A stretch of 25,620 bases of DNA, from positions 1 through 25,620 of the forward strand of contig CAYYGL010000057.1 of the NCBI GenBank assembly GCA_964471235.1, read 5' to 3'. The position numbers and the translations under genes were made by a program. A model generated the notes under the pieces. That model was not told the origin of the DNA. It searched no databases and saw only the letters and a program-made list of their open reading frames with translations. The DNA comes from CAYYGL01 sp964471235. GTDB lineage: Bacteria; Calditrichota; Calditrichia; RBG-13-44-9; J075. Below, piece by piece: positions 1 through 7,832 of this stretch. How positions within the stretch are numbered: the first letter of the stretch is position 1; every line of letters begins with the position of its first letter.

Positions 1-1470
1 ATTGTGCATTCCATAGGCAATGTTGTTTGCCACGGTGTCATTGAACAGGATCACCTCCTGGGTGACAATTCCCATCAAACGGCGCAGGCTGTTCAGGGTG
101 ATATTGCGGATATCAATGCCATCGATTTTGACGACGCCTTCAGTGACATCATAGAAGCGGGGCAGCAAATTGACCAGGGTGGTTTTGCCAGCGCCGCTGC
201 TGCCCACCAAAGCTACTTTCTGGTTTTTTTCCACCACTAAGTTAATATCCCGCAGCACCCACTCGCCAGTCGGCTGGTATCGGAACGATACATCCTCCAG
301 CCGGATCTCGTGGTCGAAGGTAGTTTTCTCAACGGCGTTGGGACGGTTGGTAATGGCGATGGGGGTGTCCAGAATATCGAAGATGCGCTTCCCGGACGCC
401 AGGGCAATCTGCACATTGTTATTTAAATCCCCCAGGCTTTTGATGGGGTCCATCACCGAAAAAAGGATGATGATAAAGCGGATAAAATCCTCCGGGGAAA
501 GAAGCTGCCCTTGCAAAACCAGATGACCACCAAACCACAATACGAAGGCCATAATACCCACACCGAGCGTTTCCGAGAGGGGGCGAGAAAGGCGGTTGAG
601 GCGCACCTGGCGCAGCACCGCCCGGAAATGCCGGGAGGTATTCTGTCGGAACTTTTCATCTTCGTACCCTTCCATGGCAAATGCTTTCACCACCTTAATG
701 CCGGAGAAGGTCTCCTGCAAAATGGTGGTGATATCGGAGATGCGTTCCTGCACCCGGCGGCTTTTGCGTTTCAGGCTCTGCCCAATTTTTTGAATTGCCC
801 CGCCGCTGATGGGAAAAATCAACAACGCCACCAGGGTAAGCTGCCAACTGATGCTGAACAGGATTGCCAGAAACAACAAGATGAGGATGGGGTCGCGAAT
901 GATTTTGGTAAAACTGCGGTTGACCGCCACATTCACGGCGTTGATATCATTGGTGATGCGGCTGATTAATTCCCCGGTCTTGTGCTGCTGAAAAAAACTC
1001 AGCGGTTGATGAATGACGTGGGAATAGACCTGTTCCCGCAGGTCTTTGATGACCTTCTGCTCCACATAACTCACCCAGAAAAATTCTCCGAAGGCAAACA
1101 GGTTTTTCAACAAAAAGCTAAGAAAGATGAACACGCAGAGCCATTCCAGGGTCTCCAGACGACTACCGCGATGAAGCCACTTCTGCACATTGGCTTTCAG
1201 CCAGGCGTTAATATTCAGGGGACTGGTGGTTTTATTAAGGGCGGGGGCGGGTTTTTGCACCTGTTCCGTTTGTGCCGGGGGCTGGTCCTGGAACAACGCG
1301 GTGATAACCGGCGCCACCATCCATACCGAAAGGGTGCTGAAGATGACAAAGAAAAAGTTAAACACGAATACCAGGATGATATAGCGGATATACGGCTTCA
1401 GATATGATATCAGCCGCAGGTATAGCTGCCAGTTTTTTTCGGATTTGGGTTGTGACACAACCATCCTCAT
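1..1470 (-). CDS. MsbA-like ABC exporter, permease plus N-terminal part of ATPase domain (3' end outside window)
   Basis: The complement of 1470-1 is open for 490 codons and runs off the window edge. It encodes a type-IV ABC half-transporter, expected to export lipid or drug substrates across the inner membrane as a homodimer. An N-terminal membrane segment (residues ~15-45) is followed by a proline- and threonine-rich loop of about 50 residues, then further membrane helices, and the ATPase domain begins near residue 390. The Walker A motif GSSGAGKTT lies at about 423-431 and the Q-loop (VTQE) near 470. The signature motif, Walker B and H-loop, roughly 100 residues, are missing only because the window ends. 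Start choice: ATG at 1470 and ATG at 1464 are in frame with little ribosome-binding signal. A GTG at 1458, six bases after GAGG, is a serious alternative. The long TM1-TM2 loop is seen in FCB-group MsbA homologues. The substrate cannot be read from sequence. Confidence 0.9.
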   Translation of the reverse strand, partial: MRMVVSQPKSEKNWQLYLRLISYLKPYIRYIILVFVFNFFFVIFSTLSVWMVAPVITALFQDQPPAQTEQVQKPAPALNKTTSPLNINAWLKANVQKWLHRGSRLETLEWLCVFIFLSFLLKNLFAFGEFFWVSYVEQKVIKDLREQVYSHVIHQPLSFFQQHKTGELISRITNDINAVNVAVNRSFTKIIRDPILILLFLAILFSISWQLTLVALLIFPISGGAIQKIGQSLKRKSRRVQERISDITTILQETFSGIKVVKAFAMEGYEDEKFRQNTSRHFRAVLRQVRLNRLSRPLSETLGVGIMAFVLWFGGHLVLQGQLLSPEDFIRFIIILFSVMDPIKSLGDLNNNVQIALASGKRIFDILDTPIAITNRPNAVEKTTFDHEIRLEDVSFRYQPTGEWVLRDINLVVEKNQKVALVGSSGAGKTTLVNLLPRFYDVTEGVVKIDGIDIRNITLNSLRRLMGIVTQEVILFNDTVANNIAYGMHN

Positions 1471-1675
1471 TAAAATTTATGGATGCCCGGGCGCATTTTG
1501 CCACTACGCCCGGTGGTAAGACGGGTGATTTTACGAAAAAAAAGCGGGGAACACAAACGGCGGGTAAAGTTTAGGAAACCTGGCTTATCTAACAAAATAT
1601 GGATGAGATATCCACTTTGGAAAAGCTCTCACGCCATCGGATTGAATATCCCCCAAAAGGTTTCCTATACTTTTC

Positions 1676-1972
1676 TCAAATCTCCTTCGATAGCTCAACA
1701 AATCGTTTGTAGGGAATGGCGGTCCAGCTTTCCGCTTTCAGGGCGCCGTTCATCATGCTGATCATTGAGACCTTGGCTGCAGTTTCTTCATCCGGCGCTT
1801 CGTAGATATCCAGAAAATCATACGGACCCAGCAAGGCATAATGCGCAATGAATTTTACTTCCGGGCACTTTTTCTTCACCTGATCTAACCAATCCCTGCC
1901 CAATTCAGCGCGACTCTGCACCTGGCGGGATAGTTCCGGGGTTAACTTGGTCATCAATACATACGTTGCCAT
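1676..1972 (-). CDS. GYD-domain protein
   Basis: This encodes a 98-residue soluble protein matching the small GYD family, dimeric alpha/beta-barrel proteins of unknown biochemical role. It opens with a beta-strand (ATYVLMTKLTPE) and continues with a helix and the family hallmark LGPYDFLDIYEAPD at about residues 48-61, the GYD-like turn being GPYD here. Length is typical. The start is well supported: AAGGAGG sits seven bases before the ATG. It is transcribed in the same direction as the ABC exporter downstream (205-bp gap) and the DUF5916 gene upstream (101-bp gap), so co-transcription is possible but not shown. There is no signal peptide and no catalytic motif. The family call is secure and the function unknown. 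Confidence 0.85.
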   Translation of the reverse strand: MATYVLMTKLTPELSRQVQSRAELGRDWLDQVKKKCPEVKFIAHYALLGPYDFLDIYEAPDEETAAKVSMISMMNGALKAESWTAIPYKRFVELSKEI

Positions 1973-2073
1973 AACATACCTCCTTTGTTATGCTATGCCG
2001 GTAGTTTGGTTAACGTTTGCTTCCCCCTCAAACTTCTCTCTCATTTTACACCGCAAAGCCGAAGAATGATTCA

Positions 2074-4788
2074 TCAGGGATTCCACCAGTAACTTAACTT
2101 GAGAAGAAAGACATTATCGGAACTGGCTTTCAGCAAATTCCCAATATCTCTGCCGATGTCGAAAACTCCCTGGTTTTCCACCTCGGAGCGGTCGTGGGTC
2201 CAAACGAAAAAGAAAGTAGAGCCGGGGGCAAATTCCCAGCGGAGGACTGCGGTGCCCCGCAACGACTTGAAATTAAAATCGGGGTTCTCTATTTCAAAAT
2301 CATGCTGACCGCTGCCATCCGGATCGATCTCATATTGATCGCCGGACCGTGAAATGGTAGTTCCCTTCTGCCCGTAATGAATAAAATTGAATGTTCGGGG
2401 GCGGGCGAATTCTTTAAAGTCTTTATATTTCCCGGCGGCAATTAGCGGCTGCAGGAACATCTGAAAGCTGAGTGTGGGGGAAAAGGTATAATTTACACGC
2501 AGGGAAGCGGAAATCTGCTTTTGGTCCAGAATAGCAAACACATAGCGTTTTCCGAAGGTACGGGTGGCTGCGGTGTCCTCCACTGTGGTAACATATTGAG
2601 CGATGGCGTGATCACGGAAGAATTGGGGATGAAGCGACAACTGCATTTGCGTTCCCGGTCGCCATTGCAGTCTTATCCCGGTTTTGTATTCCCACCCCCC
2701 GGGCTGGCTGGCGCCGTAATCTCCGGAGACCCGTATCCGAAAATCCTTCCGGGAATCGCTGGAAGCTGCCAACCCCACAAAGAAACCGGCTGGGTTTTCC
2801 ATGATGGGTCCACCGCGGGTTCGGGTAATATCCAGCGTTTTTAAAAAATATCCCGCTCTCCCGAATAATCCGGCATAGTTAAGCAGTTGCCCGTGAAAAA
2901 AACTCATAATCCCTTCCGAGGTCTTATTCCCATCGAAATCAAAGGTGCGAAAATTCGAAAAAAACCAACCGACATTGCGAAAGACTTTTCCCGGCTCAAA
3001 CCAGCGATATCCCAATACCAGATGTTGATTCATCACATTCCCCCGGGAATGAAACCCCAGGTCATTGGTGTCGAAACCGGGTGAGATGACCCCCAATGCG
3101 GCATTGAGAAAGAAGTTGCCTTTTTCTTTATTCAGAACCATTCTGCCAGCCCAGCCGCTGAGAGAGGTTCGGGTGGAATCCAGTTGCCGGAATCGAAAAT
3201 CCGGGCGCTGATAGTAATGTTGGGGGGCTTGTTGCAAATCGGTAAGCGCCTCCCGGGAGCCGGAGATTCGGGAGGCACCCACCCAGCCGTTTAGTGCCCA
3301 GTTTCTTTCCTTTCCCAGAAGAAGGTAACCGTCCAAACCACCGGTAACAGCATTCCGGGGCAGGCGGCGTTTTAACTCCGAATTCCGGAGATGCCGAATG
3401 ACCCCGGTGCCGATGAACCCCACCCCGGCACGGCTTTCTTTAAAATTTTTAAATACCCGGGCAACTGTATATGAACTCAATGGCTCGACTTCGTCTTTAA
3501 ATCGCACTCCTTCCGAGTCAACCGTGGCAAACTCCCGGGCAGTGACCGCCTGTAAAAAGGCAAACTCCCAGTGTTGTTTGGTTTTACCGGTCAGCTTTCC
3601 GGCGGTCATAATCGTGGTATTGGCAGGCATCTTGACCACCCCATCATGCACCGGTCGCCCGTGAGGGGCGCGACCGATTCGCCGACTGTAGAAAAAAAGC
3701 GGCGGGTTATAATTAAACGTCCAGTTACTGGTCACACCCCGGTTGCCAAACGAAAAAATATTCGCACCTTCTACAAAAAACGGCCGTTTTTCTTCAAAGA
3801 AAGTTTCAAACGCCGTCAGGTTCACCACTGCCGGGTCTAATTCCACCTGCCCAAAATCCGGGTTAATGGTGGCATCCACGGTGAGATTTGAGCCAATGCC
3901 AAATTTTAAATCCGCTCCCAGGTTTCCCACAAAAGAGCGATTTTTTCCGAATGGGTCATTGGCATCATAGTGAAGGAAGCGTTCACTGGAAACCAGGTAA
4001 GGCATCACTTCTACCCGGCGCGGAGGATGAATATTTCGGATGCCGATTAATGAAGGATACAGTGAAACCTCCCGGTGGCTGTCACGGGGAATTAGCACCA
4101 GAAAATCTCTCTCCTGCTTCCGCTGGATAAACCGCAACACGTTGAACCCCCATTCGTATTCTTCCCTCCGGGTGAAACGTAGTTGAGAGAAAGGAATCCG
4201 CATTTCCACACACCATCCCAGGGAATCGATTCTAACCCCATAATCCCAGACACCGTTCCAGGTATCATCGAAATCGGAATCATTGGAGATAGTGCCGTCT
4301 CCGAAGGAGCCGGCTGGCGTCACCCAAAAGAAGAACCCGGTCTGCTTATCGTGATAGGAATCGATGGCAATTCCCATAAAATCGCTGGCTAATTGCTGAT
4401 CCCGCCGACCCAGGCGGGCAACGATGGAATCCGGGGTATCAAATAACCGGGCGGCGACATACAGCGCCTCATCATCGTAAGCGACCCAGACAATCGTTTT
4501 TTCCGTAGCCGGAACGCCCTCGGTTGGATTCTGCTGCGTCAATCCGGTGACCCCCGGTTGCTGCCAGACCGACTCCGTTAATCTGCCGTTCAATTGTACC
4601 GGGGTCTTAAGGCGATATGCCGGCACTTGTGAGACTCTCCGGTAAAAATTGATATGTTGAACAACTGCACCAGAGGTGTCGACAGAGACGTTCCCGGCAC
4701 AAATGGTGCTGATCAGAAAAATCAGCAAAATAATCGGGTAAAATTTACTGCTCTGATAACTTCTACGGGTGTTTCTTTCTGACCTCAC
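2074..4788 (-). CDS. DUF5916 outer-membrane protein with N-terminal CBM9-like domain
   Basis: About 904 residues from the GTG at 4788. A signal peptide (basic segment, then PIILLIFLISTICAG) is followed by a carbohydrate-binding-family-9-like beta domain at roughly residues 45-220. The DUF5916 hallmark follows: a stretch around NPDFGQVELDPAVVNLTAF and EEKRPFFVEG, then a long C-terminal region rich in alternating aromatic and polar strands. The last residues (LKLSYWWNP) end in aromatics, as in outer-membrane beta-barrels. The frame is open further upstream to 5079, but those 97 residues are cysteine- and arginine-rich, lack a secretion signal and overlap the divergent leader. GTG 4788 is preceded by GGATGGTGG and puts the signal peptide near the N terminus, so it is preferred. 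The family is common in Bacteroidota and related phyla and has no established activity; a role at the outer membrane is inferred. Confidence 0.88.
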   Translation of the reverse strand: MRSERNTRRSYQSSKFYPIILLIFLISTICAGNVSVDTSGAVVQHINFYRRVSQVPAYRLKTPVQLNGRLTESVWQQPGVTGLTQQNPTEGVPATEKTIVWVAYDDEALYVAARLFDTPDSIVARLGRRDQQLASDFMGIAIDSYHDKQTGFFFWVTPAGSFGDGTISNDSDFDDTWNGVWDYGVRIDSLGWCVEMRIPFSQLRFTRREEYEWGFNVLRFIQRKQERDFLVLIPRDSHREVSLYPSLIGIRNIHPPRRVEVMPYLVSSERFLHYDANDPFGKNRSFVGNLGADLKFGIGSNLTVDATINPDFGQVELDPAVVNLTAFETFFEEKRPFFVEGANIFSFGNRGVTSNWTFNYNPPLFFYSRRIGRAPHGRPVHDGVVKMPANTTIMTAGKLTGKTKQHWEFAFLQAVTAREFATVDSEGVRFKDEVEPLSSYTVARVFKNFKESRAGVGFIGTGVIRHLRNSELKRRLPRNAVTGGLDGYLLLGKERNWALNGWVGASRISGSREALTDLQQAPQHYYQRPDFRFRQLDSTRTSLSGWAGRMVLNKEKGNFFLNAALGVISPGFDTNDLGFHSRGNVMNQHLVLGYRWFEPGKVFRNVGWFFSNFRTFDFDGNKTSEGIMSFFHGQLLNYAGLFGRAGYFLKTLDITRTRGGPIMENPAGFFVGLAASSDSRKDFRIRVSGDYGASQPGGWEYKTGIRLQWRPGTQMQLSLHPQFFRDHAIAQYVTTVEDTAATRTFGKRYVFAILDQKQISASLRVNYTFSPTLSFQMFLQPLIAAGKYKDFKEFARPRTFNFIHYGQKGTTISRSGDQYEIDPDGSGQHDFEIENPDFNFKSLRGTAVLRWEFAPGSTFFFVWTHDRSEVENQGVFDIGRDIGNLLKASSDNVFLLKLSYWWNP

Positions 4789-4994
4789 CAGACCACCATC
4801 CGTTTTGTACCAGTGTGCGTTATCTCTTTGCCGCCTTGTGATGCTATCAGCAAAATAATCTACCGAGAGGAGAAATGGAATAAAAAAAGTGAATTCGTCT
4901 CCAGGCTGACGGTTGCAGGAAATGCCCCGGTAAATGCCAGGGAATTCTGCATTCTCTCGACAAGGTTCGAGTGAGTTCAAGTAGAAGTACCATT

Positions 4995-5022
4995 TTGCAA
5001 TTTCCGTCACAGGTAGTATATT
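4995..5022 (+). promoter_or_regulatory. candidate sigma70 promoter for the M19 dipeptidase
   Basis: TTGCAA (4995-5000) and TATATT (5017-5022) are separated by 16 bases, 147 bases upstream of the dipeptidase ATG. This is the best match I can see in the 380-base divergent region 4789-5168, which otherwise holds no gene I would call. Only moderate agreement with consensus. Confidence 0.3.
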
Positions 5023-5168
5023 CCGGTGTCGCCTCGACATGCTTCGATTTTCCGGGGAATGTCGTCGATCACACCACACTACAAACGTATCACTCCCCGG
5101 TGGGAGTGGGGAGAACCTTATCTGAACTTCATTACAGGAAAAGTCAATCTTTTGGAAAAGGGGATAAA

Positions 5169-6401
5169 ATGAAAGTCATTCTATCGTTAGCGTTTTTTAT
5201 ACTCATCGGCAGCATTCTGATCTTTTCAGCCTGTCAGCAGTCTCAGCCAAAAGAAGCCCGGGCAATGAGCGGTCCGGAGCTCATGCACAAAGCGCAGCAA
5301 CTGGCGCAGGAGTTTATCATCACCGACGGGCATATTGATGTGCCCTACCGCCTGAGAGAGTTCATGGAGGATATTTCGGAGAGGACGAAGGTAGGCGATT
5401 TTGATTACCCACGTGCCAAAGCGGGCGGGTTGAATGCCCCCTTCATGTCCATCTACATCCCGGCGAAGTACCAGAAAAAGGGCGGGGCAAAAGCGCTGGC
5501 AGATTCGCTAATCGATATGGTGGTGGGATTTACCACCGCCCATCCGGATAAATTTGCCCTGGCAACTTCCCCGGCAGAGGTGCGCCAGCAGTTTGCGCAG
5601 GGTGTGATCAGCCTGGCAATGGGCATGGAGAACGGCGCTGGCATCGAAGACGACCTGTCGAACCTGGCTTATTTTTATCGACGGGGCATCCGCTACATCA
5701 CCCTCACCCACGCCAAAAACAACCTGATTTGCGATTCCTCCTACGATAAAGAACGCAAATGGAACGGACTGAGCCCGTTCGGGGAAAAAGTAGTGGCGGA
5801 GATGAACCGTCTTGGAATTATGGTGGATATTTCCCATGTCTCGGACAGCACATTCTATGACGTGATCCGTCTCTCTAAAGCGCCGGTGGTGGCGACCCAT
5901 TCCTCCTGCCGTTATTTTACCCCGGAATGGGAACGCAACATGAGTGATGAGATGATCAAAGTACTGGCGGAGCATGGCGGGGTGATCAATATTAATTTCG
6001 GGTCATCATTTTTGCGGAAAGAATACCAGGGCAGTTGGTCTCAGTCAATGAAAGAGATCGATGACTACCTGAAAAGCCACAACATCGCCAAAGGAACGGA
6101 AGCCGCAGCGTTGTATTTTCAAAAATATCGCATGGAACATCGCAAGGGTACGGTAAAAGATATTGTCGATCACATTGATCATGTGGTAAAGTTGGTCGGG
6201 GTGGATCACGTGGGATTGGGGTCCGATTTCGACGGGGTGTTGTCGCTGCCGGTGGGCGTGGAGGATGTTTCCAAATACCCGGTGATCATCGCAGAATTGT
6301 TAAAGCGCGGGTATTCGGAAAAAGACATCAAAAAAATTTGCGGGGAAAACATGCTGCGGGTCTGGAATGAGGTGGAAAAAACGGCACAACGGCTTCAGTA
6401 G
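5169..6401 (+). CDS. membrane dipeptidase, peptidase family M19, lipoprotein
   Basis: A 410-residue zinc dipeptidase of the renal-dipeptidase (M19) family, expected to cleave dipeptides and possibly D-amino-acid-containing dipeptides outside the cytoplasm. The N terminus is a lipoprotein signal with lipobox FSAC (Cys22), so it should be anchored to a membrane facing the periplasm. Metal-site residues are visible in family order: H55 and D57 in DGHID, the glutamate of GMENG, the histidine of DISHVSD, the histidine of THSSC, and the aspartate of GSDFDG near the C terminus. Length is usual. The frame is open upstream to 4971, but ATG 5169 is chosen because AAGGGG lies six bases before it and it gives a clean lipoprotein signal. 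It is divergent from the DUF5916 gene. Substrate is not determined. Confidence 0.92.
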   Translation: MKVILSLAFFILIGSILIFSACQQSQPKEARAMSGPELMHKAQQLAQEFIITDGHIDVPYRLREFMEDISERTKVGDFDYPRAKAGGLNAPFMSIYIPAKYQKKGGAKALADSLIDMVVGFTTAHPDKFALATSPAEVRQQFAQGVISLAMGMENGAGIEDDLSNLAYFYRRGIRYITLTHAKNNLICDSSYDKERKWNGLSPFGEKVVAEMNRLGIMVDISHVSDSTFYDVIRLSKAPVVATHSSCRYFTPEWERNMSDEMIKVLAEHGGVININFGSSFLRKEYQGSWSQSMKEIDDYLKSHNIAKGTEAAALYFQKYRMEHRKGTVKDIVDHIDHVVKLVGVDHVGLGSDFDGVLSLPVGVEDVSKYPVIIAELLKRGYSEKDIKKICGENMLRVWNEVEKTAQRLQ

Positions 6402-6698
6402 GTTGAACGGTAAACACCTGTTTCTTCACCCCGTCAATCCATCGGGATAATCATCCGGGAAAGGACTCGTTTGAAATTCTTCTCCCCTTTGCTCCCCTTC
6501 CCCCACTTATGAACTTTGAAAAATTAACCATGCCATTGGCTAATGCCTCCCCTGCGCCCTTGCCGATGGCACCACATTGTGAATGGCGGGGTCACCGGAG
6601 TGCCTCCCTTTAGGGGAAGGAATACCAGCCCGGACGCTGCTATTCATGTCATACCGGCTTAACCTCGCTAAGGGCAGGAGAAAAATGTTAAAAACCAC
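6402..6698. other. intergenic spacer between the dipeptidase gene and perR
   Basis: No credible gene or terminator is visible. Short reading frames here have no ribosome-binding site and no recognisable product. The perR promoter follows directly. Confidence 0.5.
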
Positions 6699-6727
6699 TT
6701 GACAAATAGGAGTCAATCCTATATAAT
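6699..6727 (+). promoter_or_regulatory. perR promoter, near-perfect sigma70
   Basis: TTGACA (6699-6704) and TATAAT (6722-6727) both match the sigma70 consensus exactly, with an ideal 17-base spacer. The ATG of perR is 50 bases beyond the -10 box. A promoter this strong normally needs repression, which fits the inverted repeat in its spacer. Confidence 0.9.
6706..6722. promoter_or_regulatory. inverted repeat in the perR promoter spacer, probable operator
   Basis: ATAGGA (6706-6711), a 5-base centre GTCAA, and TCCTAT (6717-6722) form a perfect inverted repeat between the -35 and -10 boxes, overlapping the first base of the -10. A protein bound here would block RNA polymerase. The likely ligand is the encoded Fur-family regulator itself, since perR/fur genes are often autoregulated. 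The sequence differs from the classical B. subtilis PerR box (TTATAAT-N-ATTATAA), so the assignment is an inference. Confidence 0.65.
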
Positions 6728-6776
6728 ATCCAGACATATTTCAGTGTTGTTCTTATACGCTTTTATTGGATGTGAA

Positions 6777-7214
6777 ATGGGTATGGATCACGAATTTAAA
6801 AAATTTGAAGAAATCTGCCGTCAGCATAACATGAAGATCACCCCCCAGCGTGTGGCTATCTACAAAGCCCTCCTGAATTCCCGGGAACATCCTTCAGCGG
6901 TAACCATTCATGAGCAAATCAAAAAAATGTTTCCCAATGTTTCCCTTGATACCGTCAATCGAACGCTACTCACCTTCTCGGAGATCGGGCTGGTGCAGAT
7001 TGTAGAAGGCCGGGGAGATCCCAAACGCTTTGATCCCAATCTGCAGCCACATCATCATTTTCGCTGTGTAAAATGTGGGGAGATTTCTGATTTTTATTCC
7101 GATGAGTTTGATGCGCTCAGAATACCCGATCAAGTACAACAAAAATTTGTCATTACCGCCAAACGGGTGCTGCTGGAAGGGATTTGTGAAAATTGCCAGT
7201 CAGTCAGTAAATAA
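6777..7214 (+). CDS. perR: peroxide-responsive repressor PerR (Fur family)
   Basis: A 145-residue Fur-family metalloregulator with an N-terminal winged helix (recognition region around VSLDTVNRTL) and a C-terminal dimerisation domain. Numbered from ATG 6777, the regulatory metal ligands fall at H38, D86, H92, H94 and D105. The structural zinc cysteines are C97, C100, C137 and C140. Each is exactly one position after its B. subtilis PerR counterpart (H37, D85, H91, H93, D104; C96, C99, C136, C139). The aspartate at 105 is the residue that favours PerR over Fur. The PerR mechanism is iron-catalysed oxidation of histidines by peroxide, which releases DNA. The next gene downstream is katG, a classical PerR target. 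The frame extends upstream to 6699, but that would begin inside the promoter. ATG 6777, with a modest GGA upstream, gives the family's normal length. Confidence 0.9.
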   Translation: MGMDHEFKKFEEICRQHNMKITPQRVAIYKALLNSREHPSAVTIHEQIKKMFPNVSLDTVNRTLLTFSEIGLVQIVEGRGDPKRFDPNLQPHHHFRCVKCGEISDFYSDEFDALRIPDQVQQKFVITAKRVLLEGICENCQSVSK

Positions 7215-7234
7215 ATAAAACCGGATTCCTTATT

Positions 7235-7425
7235 AAAATTTTGTAACTATTCAGGTTGTTATACCGCAACGAACAAATATTTATCTCTTGCACGTTGCGG
7301 CGGTTGCGCATTCGCTGCGGTCATTACAGTAATAAAAGGATATTGCTCATAAATGCAGCGTTGGACAGTAGCCTTTTCTGAATCGACATCTGGAATAGTT
7401 ACTACCTGAGTAGTTACAAAATTTT
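7235..7425. mobile_element. 175-bp MITE-like element (7243-7417) with 8-bp target duplication, GTAAC/GTTAC ends
   Basis: The element begins GTAACTATTCAGGTTGTTA at 7243 and ends at 7417 with a sequence whose complement is GTAACTACTCAGGTAGTAA, 16 of 19 positions identical. It is flanked by the same 8 bases, AAAATTTT, at 7235-7242 and 7418-7425. It has no reading frame of note and contains GC-rich internal inverted segments (CCGCAACG and CGTTGCGG). GTAA-type ends with 8-bp duplications are characteristic of the IS66 family, so it is probably a non-autonomous passenger of an IS66-type transposase. No transposase of that family is in the window. It lies between perR and katG. Confidence 0.75.
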
Positions 7426-7527
7426 TTTACGTTTAATAGGAGTGAATACGACTTCGGTGGCTGTTTAGAATAGGATGCCCGTGGAATTAGGGGAACCAAC
7501 ACCGGCATTGAGATACCGATTTATGGG

Positions 7528-7574
7528 TGACAAAACAAGTTTTGTCAGCCCGGAGCAACAAAATTTGTTTTGTT
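7528..7574. repeat. two adjacent perfect palindromes upstream of katG
   Basis: TGACAAAAC-aa-GTTTTGTCA occupies 7528-7547 (9-bp arms). AACAAAA-tttg-TTTTGTT occupies 7557-7574 (7-bp arms). They share the ACAAAA/TTTTGT core. They could be operator sites for katG (about 260-305 bases before its ATG), a small hairpin repeat, or a remnant terminator for perR. Nothing else in the window repeats them exactly. Confidence 0.6.
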
Positions 7575-7626
7575 CTTATAACAAAATTCTTTCATAAGTA
7601 CTTGATATGATAAACGGGTTGTCAAA

Positions 7627-7713
7627 ATAAATTTCCCCGGAGGGGGGAGCCAACGGACTCCTGCGGAGCTTCGCCATGACGTTCCAGAACACCACTCCCC
7701 TGGAGAAATTTAT
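7627..7713. repeat. 87-bp inverted-repeat unit with REP-like core
   Basis: ATAAATTTC at 7627 and its exact complement GAAATTTAT ending at 7713 bound the unit. Pairing continues inward through CCCGGAGGGG and CCCCTGGAG with a few mismatches. The core contains GGAGCTTCGCCATG, which resembles, in the opposite orientation, the CATGGCGAAGCCACTCC motif of the palindromic elements at 10.2, 11.4 and 17.2 kb. Together with the elements to its left it fills the 618-base perR-katG gap (7215-7832), in which I see no gene. Confidence 0.55.
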
Positions 7714-7832
7714 TCAGTCAATGACACGGCTATTTAATCAAAATTCATCATATCCAGAAAGTATCAGATATGTTTACAAAAAAGCATTTCCTGACTCATA
7801 AAAACCAAAATCATTAACAGAAGGAGAAACAC

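Noticed and set aside
4789..5079. 97-codon upstream extension of the DUF5916 protein
   Set aside because: It would bury the signal peptide 110 residues inside the protein and overlaps the candidate promoter of the divergent gene; GTG 4788 fits better.
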